From assembly GCA_034721895.1 (NCBI GenBank), contig JAYEND010000019.1, forward strand, positions 1 through 28,286: DNA of 28,286 bases, written 5' to 3'. The notes under the pieces were generated by a model. That model worked only from the letters and a program-made list of their open reading frames with translations. It searched no databases and was not told the DNA's origin. Numbering within the stretch: the stretch's first letter is position 1; the number at the start of each line of letters is the position of its first letter. Source of the DNA: SZUA-451 sp034721895 (lineage in GTDB: Bacteria > Campylobacterota > Campylobacteria > Campylobacterales > Sulfurovaceae). The translations under genes were made by a program, and so were the position numbers. Below are positions 1 to 6,135 of the stretch, one piece after another.

Positions 1-1
1 A

Positions 2-559
2 GTACGTTACATAGGCACTTCCAATGATGCAGCTTACGGTACAAGTAAAGCCTTAATGACTTCTCAGTATAAAGGATATGTGAGATTTGAATCCATACAA
101 AATAATTTTTCTATGCTCAACCGCAGGCTTTTAGATGAACTTTCAACACTCTGTAAAAATGAACAAGTTTCACTACTCCCCTACTCACCGCTTGCAGGAG
201 GTGTACTCTCTGGAAAATACAACAAGGAACTAAAACCGGAAAATGCACAAGGAAGGTTTGCAACCTATCTAAAGTCAGACAACCAAAGACAACGCCTCAT
301 GGCACAACGTTTCATGAATGACAAAACACTGGCATCCACACAAAAATATCTCAAAATAGCAGCAGATGCAGATCTACACCCTGTTACTCTGGCTACGGCA
401 TGGTCAAAACAGTTTGATTTTGTGGCTTCTACCATCATAGGAGCAACAAACGCAGAGCAGTTGGATGCTTCTCTTGCAGCTATGAACTTGACTTTAAGTG
501 ATGAAGTTTTAAAAGCTTGTGACAAAGTACATGATGAGATACTTTATCCTATGGGCTAA
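2..559 (+). CDS. Aldo/keto reductase, C-terminal part (5' partial)
   Basis: This is the C-terminal part of a NADPH-dependent aldo/keto reductase; the gene begins upstream of the window. The frame is open from base 2 and reads VRYIGTSNDAAYG, the strand and loop typical of the Tas/YghZ-like branch. The conserved segment IQNNFSMLNR follows, then LLPYSPLAGGVLSGKY, which is the barrel region near the nicotinamide cofactor. Later come the cofactor-phosphate part STIIGATNAEQL and a normal C-terminus ending in YPMG. The ATG at 56 is internal, because the protein family clearly continues upstream of it. The substrate cannot be told from the sequence. No T-rich terminator hairpin is visible after the stop, and the next gene is convergent. 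Confidence 0.93.
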   Translation, partial: VRYIGTSNDAAYGTSKALMTSQYKGYVRFESIQNNFSMLNRRLLDELSTLCKNEQVSLLPYSPLAGGVLSGKYNKELKPENAQGRFATYLKSDNQRQRLMAQRFMNDKTLASTQKYLKIAADADLHPVTLATAWSKQFDFVASTIIGATNAEQLDASLAAMNLTLSDEVLKACDKVHDEILYPMG

Positions 560-598
560 GGGATCAAAAGAATTATTCAAAATCCAAAATAGCTTGAA

Positions 599-799
599 TC
601 ACCTGTCAAATATCCACATTAGCAGTGAAACTACTATAGAGATCAAGATCATTGAAGTGATGGGAAAAAATACTGAGGTATTTTCACTTTGATATTTTAT
701 ATCTCCGGGTAAATTGCCAAACCAACCAAGCAATCCAAACTTATACGCTATTCCTACCAGTACCAATCCTAGACCGACCGTTATAAAAATATTTCCCAT
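599..799 (-). CDS. DUF2905 family small membrane protein
   Basis: A 66-residue protein with two predicted membrane helices (about residues 4-22 and 43-63) joined by a short loop containing LGWFGNLPGDI. That glycine/proline loop is the signature of the DUF2905 family, whose function is unknown. The length is normal for the family. The start ATG is preceded by AGG about eight bases upstream, and that AGG sits in the arm of a small hairpin (805-821). The gene lies 66 bp downstream of the DUF937 gene on the same strand and could be co-transcribed with it. It converges on the aldo/keto reductase gene with 39 bp between stops. Confidence 0.85.
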   Translation of the reverse strand: MGNIFITVGLGLVLVGIAYKFGLLGWFGNLPGDIKYQSENTSVFFPITSMILISIVVSLLMWIFDR

Positions 800-804
800 C
801 TATA

Positions 805-821
805 CAACCTTGTTTAGGTTG
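805..821 (-). promoter_or_regulatory. Hairpin overlapping the ribosome-binding site of the DUF2905 gene
   Basis: Perfect inverted repeat CAACCT / AGGTTG with a five-base loop. Read on the minus strand, the second arm carries the AGG that lies eight bases before the DUF2905 ATG, so the hairpin would hide the ribosome-binding site. It could also be a weak remnant of a terminator after the DUF937 gene, but no T-run follows it. This is inference from position only. Confidence 0.35.
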
Positions 822-865
822 CGTCCCTCTTTTTGAGAGTGACACAACAAAATGCTGATGTTAAC

Positions 866-1906
866 TTATTTGAACAGCGCTAAGTTTTGGCTTAAGTTTT
901 CCAATACAGGCTGAATAATAGCACCAACACCCGGGATAGCTCTTACTTTTTCTACAGCTGCTTGCAATTGAGGCTGAGAATCTGTGATCAATTTTATAAT
1001 AGGAGCTTTTGCACTAGCAGGCAACTTATTGAACAGATTTGCATATGTCCCTAAATTTTTACTCGCTGCAGTAAGCGTTGAAACGGCTGCTTTGGCTGAA
1101 GAGACATCCTTGATGCCATTTAAAGTGGAGATAAATGAACTCATTGTACCGGCTACATTTTTACCAAGATCCATGGCATTGACAACTTCAGTGCCCTGAG
1201 TTGCCGGCTGATGCGTATCTGCACCTTTAAAAAACATATTATATGCGATCCATGCTGCAGCGATGAGCAAGAGCAAAGGTAAGAGTTTTCCCAAGAGTGA
1301 TTTACCTTCACGCGCAGCTTGATGAGTTGCTTGAGATGCATTATCTGCTACATCATCCAGAAAATTCAAATTAAGTCCTTTGGGAACTGCCGCAGTAATA
1401 TTGTCTTTTTGCCCGGTAAACATATCTACCAAACTCCCAACATTAAACGAGCCTTTTCCGCCACCCATCAGTTGCTTCTTGATCACACCTAAAATAATTG
1501 GTGTCAGAAGTCCCATAATAGATTTGGTGGTTCCTTTATCCGCTCCTGAACTTCCAGAAATGCTATCTATAATGCCTCCCAGCATATCTTCATTTTTTTT
1601 GCTTCCACCAAAAAGAGAGCCGAGTGATCCTGTACCCGTCTTTATCATAGAGTCTGCCTTTTCCTTACCAAGCATACCACCAAGATTATCCAAAAGGCTG
1701 TCATCCTGTTTGCCCAGCATGTCAAACAATGCACCTGCACCACTTTTTGTTGAAGAAGATTTCATGAACATCCCCAATAGTGCCGGTATTGCACTTGCCA
1801 GTACCGATGTGCTTTGCTTAGTATTGCCTCCGAGCATATTGCCAATATATCCTGTTACCTGTTCTGTCAATTGATCTTTTACCAAATCTACTAAATTAAA
1901 ACTCAT
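866..1906 (-). CDS. DUF937 domain membrane protein
   Basis: 346 residues. The N-terminal part (about 1-180) is rich in Gly, Leu, Met and Ser, with repeated segments such as LASAIPALLGMF, DMLGKQD, GMLGKEK and IMGLLTPIILGVI. This is the character of the DUF937 family (YidB-like bacterial proteins of unknown function). A single strong transmembrane segment follows at about 205-227 (LLGKLLPLLLLIAAAWIAY), then a helical Ala/Lys-rich C-terminal domain of about 110 residues that may be periplasmic. The ATG has AAGGA at a good distance upstream. It is read away from the 600-bp gene-poor stretch to its right. Function is not known; the architecture suggests an envelope-anchored protein. Confidence 0.8.
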   Translation of the reverse strand: MSFNLVDLVKDQLTEQVTGYIGNMLGGNTKQSTSVLASAIPALLGMFMKSSSTKSGAGALFDMLGKQDDSLLDNLGGMLGKEKADSMIKTGTGSLGSLFGGSKKNEDMLGGIIDSISGSSGADKGTTKSIMGLLTPIILGVIKKQLMGGGKGSFNVGSLVDMFTGQKDNITAAVPKGLNLNFLDDVADNASQATHQAAREGKSLLGKLLPLLLLIAAAWIAYNMFFKGADTHQPATQGTEVVNAMDLGKNVAGTMSSFISTLNGIKDVSSAKAAVSTLTAASKNLGTYANLFNKLPASAKAPIIKLITDSQPQLQAAVEKVRAIPGVGAIIQPVLENLSQNLALFK

Positions 1907-2016
1907 TATTACATCCTTTTCTATTTAAATATAATAGCCCATTATCATACAAGACAGGGCATAGCTACTAAATAAATCCCAACTTCCCATTCATTATAGC
2001 ATAAATCAAGCCGGTC

Positions 2017-2039
2017 TGGTATCACAGATTGTGATACCA
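2017..2039. promoter_or_regulatory. Perfect 23-bp dyad, operator-like
   Basis: The arms TGGTATCACA and TGTGATACCA are perfect 10-bp complements around a three-base centre (GAT). There is no T-run on either side, so it does not look like a terminator. Size and spacing are those of a site for a dimeric helix-turn-helix repressor. No regulator gene is next to it; the nearest ORF is the 45-codon one at 2063-2200. Confidence 0.5.
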
Positions 2040-2062
2040 TCTAAGAAGTATCTTTGTGGCGC

Positions 2063-2200
2063 TTACGCTTCCCTCATTTTGTTCTTCCAATAATTTATCC
2101 ATGTTTGTCTCAATTCATTTTGACTCATATGTCTATATTTACTTGGCAGGTTTCTTCTTAATCTCATATAGGATTTACTGGAAAGATTTTCATTGTTCAT
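2063..2200 (-). CDS. Possible 45-residue basic protein or gene remnant
   Basis: An ATG-to-TAA frame of 45 codons, rich in Arg, Lys, Asn and aromatic residues; it includes YMRLRRNLPSKYRHMSQ and the end TWINYWKNKMREA. The composition looks like real protein rather than random sequence. However, no Shine-Dalgarno is visible, and the left direct repeat begins about 13 bases upstream of the ATG. It may be the broken C-terminus of a DNA-binding or transposase-type protein. I do not recognise the family. Confidence 0.3.
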   Translation of the reverse strand: MNNENLSSKSYMRLRRNLPSKYRHMSQNELRQTWINYWKNKMREA

Positions 2201-2212
2201 TATGAACTTTTA

Positions 2213-2276
2213 GAACTTTTAGAGTCAGGTGACGACCAGCCACTTTTTATTTCTTAACCCTAAATACCTTAGGTAT
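2213..2276 (+). repeat. Direct repeat, left copy, flanking the ATPase gene
   Basis: The core GTCAGGTGACGACCAGC and the following AT-rich stretch (2224-2276, 53 bp) match 3729-3781 with only three mismatches. It is preceded by a tandem GAACTTTTA doublet. The core can fold through GGTGAC/GTCA-like and GTC/GAC arms, and the right end carries ATACCT/AGGTAT arms (2264-2276). This is the left border of a unit of about 1.5 kb. Confidence 0.8.
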
Positions 2277-2474
2277 CATAAAAATCACACATTTATCACC
2301 AGGCCCAAGCTCTCCAAGCTCTACAATAAACAACTAGTCACTACTGCATACAGCATTTTTGACTTAATGCGAAGACAGAAGACCAAAATGACCCCGTCAA
2401 AATCCCAATACATTCGTGGCACACCAGAAAGACTTATAAATTTAAGTATATTTTAATCAAAAAAGACTAATAAT

Positions 2475-2491
2475 GTTAATTCTAAATTAAC
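2475..2491. promoter_or_regulatory. Perfect 17-bp dyad before the ATPase gene
   Basis: Arms GTTAATT and AATTAAC around CTA. It ends 14 bases before the ATPase ATG, between any promoter and the AAGAG ribosome-binding site. It could be an operator or a weak mRNA hairpin. It is AT-rich, so some symmetry is expected by chance. Confidence 0.35.
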
Positions 2492-2505
2492 GAAAAAGAG
2501 ATAAA

Positions 2506-3705
2506 ATGTTAACAAATCTAATAAAACTAGAAAAAAGAATCTTAAGTGGATTGAAAATTTCCTATAAAAGATATTTTTTTGATACCGTAGATTTTTCATC
2601 TCAAATGATCGCCATAGTGGGTTCTCGTGGAGTAGGGAAGACTACCTTTTTGTTGCAATATCTGCAAGATCTGAAATCAGAATACCCTGCACATAAATCA
2701 CTCTATTTTGCGTATGATTATCCAACCAATGTCGATATTAAACTCTATGAATTGGCAGAAGAGTTTGCGAAGGTGGGAGGTAAGTATCTGCTACTTGATG
2801 AGATACACAAATATAAAAACTTTGCATTGGATCTGAAAGCTATCTATGATTTTTTCCCGGATATGAAAGTGGTATTTACCGGCTCCTGTGCTTCCTCCAT
2901 CTATAGCTCACAGGCAGATTTGAGTCGTAGAGCTGTTTTGTATCATATGAATGGACTCTCTTACAGGGAATTTTTAGAGCTCACACTGGACAGAAAGTTA
3001 CCCACTTTTTCACTGGAAGAGATATGCACAGACTCCATATCTATAGTCGATAAGCTGAAGAATGAATTTGTGCCGTTAGAATATTTTGCTGAGTATCTCA
3101 AATATGGATACTACCCCTTTTACTTCAGTGACAAAGAGAACTACCTCAAGCAGTTAACGGCTGTAGTGAATCTGACCATAGATGTTGACTTGGTAATGCT
3201 GGGGTACATCAAGCCTAGCTTTGCTATCAAATTGAAAAAACTGCTCAATGTAATTTGCTATAGCAAACCTTTTGAACTCAACATTACAAAAGTCTCTGCA
3301 AAGATCGAAGTAAGCCGAAATACACTCTATGCCTATTTGGATCATTTGGCAAGAGGTGATCTGCTCACGGTTGTAGCAGACAACAAAAAAGGATTGAGTG
3401 CGTTAAGCAAGCCTGAGAAACTCTATCTGAACAATACCAATCTCTCCTATGCCCTATGTGATGAGCCAGAAATTGGCACAATAAGAGAAAGTTTTTTTGC
3501 CAATCAGATACTGGAAAGTCATAATATAGCCACCAACAAGCAAGGTGATTTTATAGTCGATGACAAATATATTTTTGAGATTGGTGGAGAAAAAAAAGGT
3601 TTCAAGCAGATCAAAGACCTAGATTACTCTTTTGTGGCGCAGGATACAGACTCTACAGAGGATAACCATAAAATACCACTTTGGCTCTTTGGGTTTCTCT
3701 ATTAG
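2506..3705 (+). CDS. AAA_14 / DUF4143 family ATPase
   Basis: 399 residues, of the single-gene AAA_14 plus DUF4143 family that is widespread in bacteria and archaea and poorly understood. Walker A is GSRGVGKTT (39-47). Walker B is YLLLDEIH (94-101). A sensor-like TGSCAS lies at 125-130 with an Arg pair at 141-142. The segment from about residue 200 on includes a winged-helix-like stretch (KIEVSRNTLYAYLDHL) and ends in a DUF4143-like domain with IFEIGGEKKG, resembling the fold of restriction-type nucleases. The stop codon touches the right direct repeat, so the gene is the only complete gene inside the bracketed unit. Coding is AT-rich compared with genes beyond 6 kb. The function is unproven; defence or mobile-element upkeep has been suggested for relatives. 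Confidence 0.88.
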   Translation: MLTNLIKLEKRILSGLKISYKRYFFDTVDFSSQMIAIVGSRGVGKTTFLLQYLQDLKSEYPAHKSLYFAYDYPTNVDIKLYELAEEFAKVGGKYLLLDEIHKYKNFALDLKAIYDFFPDMKVVFTGSCASSIYSSQADLSRRAVLYHMNGLSYREFLELTLDRKLPTFSLEEICTDSISIVDKLKNEFVPLEYFAEYLKYGYYPFYFSDKENYLKQLTAVVNLTIDVDLVMLGYIKPSFAIKLKKLLNVICYSKPFELNITKVSAKIEVSRNTLYAYLDHLARGDLLTVVADNKKGLSALSKPEKLYLNNTNLSYALCDEPEIGTIRESFFANQILESHNIATNKQGDFIVDDKYIFEIGGEKKGFKQIKDLDYSFVAQDTDSTEDNHKIPLWLFGFLY

Positions 3706-3718
3706 AACTTTAGGGTCA

Positions 3719-3781
3719 GAACTTTAGGGTCAGGTGACGACCAGCTACTTTTTATTTCTTAACCCCAAATACCTTAGCTAT
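3719..3781 (+). repeat. Direct repeat, right copy, flanking the ATPase gene
   Basis: The same orientation and core as 2213-2276: 53 bp (3729-3781) with three mismatches. It is also preceded by a short tandem doublet, here the unit AGAACTTTAGGGTC twice from 3704, the first copy overlapping the ATPase stop codon. The terminal ATACCT/AGGTAT dyad of the left copy is broken here by one base. A CTTAAG...CTTAAG pair follows at 3806-3821. Confidence 0.8.
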
Positions 3782-3842
3782 ATTTTTTATTATGTCCCAT
3801 CTAAGCTTAAGAGCCCTTAAGTTAAAAATAATTATAAATGTA

Positions 3843-3848
3843 TATAAT
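3843..3848 (+). promoter_or_regulatory. Probable -10 box of the brnTA operon
   Basis: TATAAT 29 bases before the GTG at 3877. No clear -35 is seen. Its place just downstream of the ATG at 3838 means that ATG would not be in the mRNA, which supports the GTG start for BrnT. Confidence 0.5.
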
Positions 3849-3876
3849 GATAATATACAAAATAAAGGTTCATTGC

Positions 3877-4185
3877 GTGGAATTTGAATGTTTGGATATT
3901 GAAAATACTGTTGGCTTTGACTGGGATGATGGCAATATCTTAAAAAATGAAAAAAAACATCATTTGAAATGGCAACTGATCGAAGAAGTTTTTTTTAATG
4001 AGCCTTTGCTTATTCTTGAAGATCCCAAACATTCAAAGGCTGAATGTAGATGTTTTGCTTTGGGTAAAACAGATGATGACGTAAAGCTATTCATCGTTTT
4101 TACGAAAAGAGTTGATAAAATTCGTCTCATCAGTGCGAGACCCATGAATAAAAAAGAAAGGTTAGCTTATGAAAACTATTCCTAA
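3877..4185 (+). CDS. brnT: BrnT family type II toxin
   Basis: RelE-like ribonuclease toxin of the BrnTA system. The diagnostic N-terminal segment is GFDWDDGNILKNEKKH, followed by EEVFFNEP, a central RCFALGKTDDD strand and the C-terminal IRLISARPMNKKER, all in BrnT order. I chose the GTG at 3877: AAAGG lies eight bases upstream and gives a 102-residue protein starting MEFECLD, close to usual BrnT length. Longer in-frame starts at 3838 and 3847 have no ribosome-binding site and overlap a TATAAT box. The last 17 bases overlap brnA, the usual toxin-first order. In known systems BrnT cleaves RNA and the BrnTA complex represses its own operon. Confidence 0.87.
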   Translation: MEFECLDIENTVGFDWDDGNILKNEKKHHLKWQLIEEVFFNEPLLILEDPKHSKAECRCFALGKTDDDVKLFIVFTKRVDKIRLISARPMNKKERLAYENYS

Positions 4186-4420
4186 ATTTTCTACAGAGAA
4201 AGAAGAACAAACATTTTGGGAGAACAACGACAGTACTGAATTTATAGATTGGGAAAAAGCACAACTGGTAAAAATGCCAAACTTAAAAAAGAGTACAAAA
4301 ACCATCTCGTTGAGACTACCTGCCGATATGCTTGAAAGTTTGAAGATAAGAGCCAATGCCATGGATATCCCTTATCAGTCTTTAATCAAGATGTTTTTAC
4401 AAAAAGAGTTGAGCTCGTGA
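4169..4420 (+). CDS. brnA: BrnA family antitoxin
   Basis: 83 residues. The C-terminal half TKTISLRLPADMLESLK...PYQSLIKMFLQKEL is the ribbon-helix-helix DNA-binding fold of the CopG/BrnA antitoxin group. The N-terminal half (FSTEKEEQTFWENNDS...FIDWEKAQ) is the acidic toxin-binding segment typical of BrnA. The gene overlaps brnT by 17 bases and has AAAGG seven bases before its ATG. BrnA neutralises BrnT by direct binding and represses the operon. The pair lies just beyond the right direct repeat, in keeping with an accessory patch. Confidence 0.88.
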   Translation: MKTIPKFSTEKEEQTFWENNDSTEFIDWEKAQLVKMPNLKKSTKTISLRLPADMLESLKIRANAMDIPYQSLIKMFLQKELSS

Positions 4421-4489
4421 AGTAAATTTATCTAAATTTTATGTAGACAACCTTACTGTAGATTAAATGTTTAATTTGTAAAACTATAG

Positions 4490-4495
4490 TATAAT
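4490..4495 (+). promoter_or_regulatory. Probable -10 box upstream of the nonapeptide-repeat gene
   Basis: TATAAT, preceded by AG, 31 bases before the ATG at 4527, in an AT-rich stretch. No good -35 is seen. It would drive the repeat-protein gene and possibly the DUF1566 gene behind it. Confidence 0.45.
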
Positions 4496-4526
4496 ATCTC
4501 TAAATACTCAAATAGAAAGATATCTT

Positions 4527-5573
4527 ATGAAAAAAACAAGTTTAATCTTATTGACACCATTGTGCATGCTCTATGCAGATATGACCAACATCACTCTCTC
4601 CAGCAATCCAACCCATCAGCTGGAATCAGATGAAATAACAGAGGAAACTCTCCCCTGGTCCAGAGAGACCATCATCCAATCGGTCGAAGCAGTCGATGAA
4701 GCACGGGAAAAAGCTATGCAGGCACTCGAAGCATCTGTAGCAAAAGTGATCCAGGCAAGAGCAGTCCAGATGGGGGCAACCCAGATGGAGAGTGATAACA
4801 GTTCATCCAGCCAGGATGCTGATTCGACAAAAATCACCGAAGCATTATCTATCGCAGAAATAGCCACCTCAACCGCTTCTGTCGAAGTAGCCAAAGCCAA
4901 TGCGGCCAGCAAAATTGCCGAAGCGGTGGCTTCTGTAGAGATAGCCAAACAATCATCTCATCCAGAGGATGACACCGACGGCATACCGCTTGATGCCATC
5001 AAGGCAGAAGCACTGGCAGCAATATCCAAAGCTGTGGCTTCTGTAGAGATAGCCAAAGCAAAAGCAGCCGAACAGATCGTAAAAGCAACCGAATCTGTAG
5101 AGTTGGCCAAAACCAAACCTGCCAAAGCCCTTGCACACCCCAGAGAGGCTCTTTCTGTAGCAAAAAATATCTCAGCCGTCCAGATAGCCAAAGCCGTCTC
5201 CGCTGTAAAGATCGCCCGTGCTGTTTCTGCTGCCGAGATCGCAAAAACTGTTGCTGATATCGAAGCATCCCAACCTGCCGAGACAGAGAATACATTTCAT
5301 CTCTCATCACAAAAAGTCCCATTGGCGGATGTCAGAGCAAAAGCGGCGGCAAATATCGCCGGATCCGTCGCGAAAGTAGAGGTGACCAAGGCCAATGCTA
5401 TGGCAAAAATTGCACAGTCTGTTGCAGAAGTTGAAATAGCAAAGGCGCAGGACTATGAGGGTGACACTTCAGGGAACACACAGAGAAAATCCATACAAAT
5501 GTCAAAGAAAACCCACTATCCGACAATACTTATTAAAGTAGAAGATAGCTCTAAAAACAACAGATATCGATAA
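4527..5573 (+). CDS. Exported alanine-rich protein built of nine-residue repeats
   Basis: 348 residues of unknown family. Residues 1-17 look like a signal peptide (KKTSLILLTPLCMLYA). The body has blocks at about 106-141, 158-197, 206-248 and 267-308 made of a degenerate nine-residue unit. The clearest run is ISAVQIAKA, VSAVKIARA, VSAAEIAKT; the unit is roughly [VAI][SA]xV[EQK]IAK[AT]. Between blocks lie Ser/Asp-rich or Pro-containing linkers. The blocks lack aromatic residues, Cys, Gly (nearly) and Trp, so long amphipathic helices or a coiled structure are likely. Two repeats are identical over 24 bases (4926-4949 and 5034-5057), a sign of recent duplication. The gene is followed after 27 bp by the DUF1566 gene, which suggests an operon. 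Function unknown; an envelope or surface structural role is only a guess. Confidence 0.8.
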   Translation: MKKTSLILLTPLCMLYADMTNITLSSNPTHQLESDEITEETLPWSRETIIQSVEAVDEAREKAMQALEASVAKVIQARAVQMGATQMESDNSSSSQDADSTKITEALSIAEIATSTASVEVAKANAASKIAEAVASVEIAKQSSHPEDDTDGIPLDAIKAEALAAISKAVASVEIAKAKAAEQIVKATESVELAKTKPAKALAHPREALSVAKNISAVQIAKAVSAVKIARAVSAAEIAKTVADIEASQPAETENTFHLSSQKVPLADVRAKAAANIAGSVAKVEVTKANAMAKIAQSVAEVEIAKAQDYEGDTSGNTQRKSIQMSKKTHYPTILIKVEDSSKNNRYR

Positions 5574-5600
5574 AACACAGCAATTTAAAGGATTCAAAAA

Positions 5601-6080
5601 ATGATAAGAACAAGTTTAGTACTGGCATTGGCAACCGTAACCCTATCAGGAGGATTTATTCCGGATTTTAGTTTTGCCTACGGAGGAGACTCTGATAAGA
5701 TAGATAAAAATTTTGCTCGAGATGACAAAAAAGAAGTTGTATTGGATATAAAAAATAAAAAAATCTATTACGATTCAACACCCTCTGCAAAAATGAATTT
5801 TTTCGATGCTGAGCAATATTGCAAAAAGATGGATTATTTGGGGTATAAGGACTGGAGGGTTCCAAGCAAAGATGAACTTCGTTCTTTATTTGAACTTTCA
5901 CGTAGGCATATCTCCATAAAACATGCTTTCAAAAATGTTCAAGAGGGAATTTACTGGTCATCTACCAAAGACAGGCATGAACAGGCATGGTATATTGATT
6001 TTGATCTGGGAAGATATAGTACAGCAAAGTATGATCACGAATATTATGTACTTTGTGTCAGAAAAGGTGACACAGAATAA
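5601..6080 (+). CDS. Exported DUF1566 (Lcl-like) domain protein
   Basis: 159 residues. The first 26 or so form a signal peptide ending SFA, so the mature protein is in the periplasm or outside. Residues 47-157 match the DUF1566 pattern: FDAEQYCKKMDYLGYKDWRVPSKDELRSLF is split by the family into an AxxYC segment and a DWRVPxxxEL segment, then IYWSSTKD and the end YYVLCVRKG. Two Cys residues, one near the start and one near the end of the domain, could form a disulfide. DUF1566 is found in the Legionella collagen-like protein and many exported proteins, and resembles C-type-lectin/FGE-like folds. AAAGGA lies at a good distance before the ATG. It is 27 bp behind the repeat-protein gene and probably co-transcribed with it. 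Confidence 0.85.
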   Translation: MIRTSLVLALATVTLSGGFIPDFSFAYGGDSDKIDKNFARDDKKEVVLDIKNKKIYYDSTPSAKMNFFDAEQYCKKMDYLGYKDWRVPSKDELRSLFELSRRHISIKHAFKNVQEGIYWSSTKDRHEQAWYIDFDLGRYSTAKYDHEYYVLCVRKGDTE

Positions 6081-6087
6081 GGTCACC
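6066..6087 (+). other. Hairpin across the stop codon of the DUF1566 gene
   Basis: GGTGAC and GTCACC, six base pairs around a ten-base loop that contains the TAA stop. No T-run follows. It overlaps the first copy of the 17-bp motif at 6078-6094. It may be part of the mRNA 3' end. Confidence 0.35.
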
Positions 6088-6094
6088 TCTAAAG
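6078..6094 (+). repeat. 17-bp dispersed motif, copy 1
   Basis: TAAGGTCACCTCTAAAG. It starts exactly on the TAA stop of the DUF1566 gene. It differs from copy 3 (25955-25971) at one base and from copy 2 (7195-7211) at three. Confidence 0.55.
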
Positions 6095-6111
6095 GGTATC
6101 TCTAAAATATT

Positions 6112-6132
6112 CCAGAGGCTTTTATCCTCTGG
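6112..6132 (-). terminator. Hairpin between convergent gene ends, likely terminator
   Basis: CCAGAGG and CCTCTGG form a perfect seven-pair stem with a seven-base loop, four bases after the stop of the DUF2231 gene. Read on the minus strand it is followed by AATATTTTAG, a T-rich but not pure T tract. It could also stop reading from the plus-strand DUF1566 gene. Confidence 0.6.
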
Positions 6133-6135
6133 AGC

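Larger units (their letters stand above)
1907..2505. other. Gene-poor, AT-rich stretch of about 600 bp
   Basis: No convincing full-length gene is seen on either strand. The stretch holds a perfect 23-bp dyad (2017-2039), a 45-codon minus-strand ORF with no clear ribosome-binding site (2063-2200), the left copy of a long direct repeat (2213-2276), and a 17-bp dyad just before the ATPase gene (2475-2491). The rest, about 2280-2470, shows nothing recognisable. The mixture suggests a recombination or mobile-element scar. Confidence 0.6.

Noticed and set aside
1380..1874. 164-codon open frame on the plus strand
   Set aside because: It lies wholly antisense to the DUF937 gene, has Pro/Ser/Leu-rich composition typical of reverse-strand readings of Gly/Leu-rich genes, and no ribosome-binding site.
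2229..2456. 75-codon plus-strand open frame starting in the left direct repeat
   Set aside because: It begins inside the repeat core, lacks a ribosome-binding site and has no recognisable protein pattern.
4926..5057. Repeated 24-base units, considered as a CRISPR array
   Set aside because: The units are in-frame coding repeats of a protein with variable spacing. There are no uniform spacers and no cas genes.
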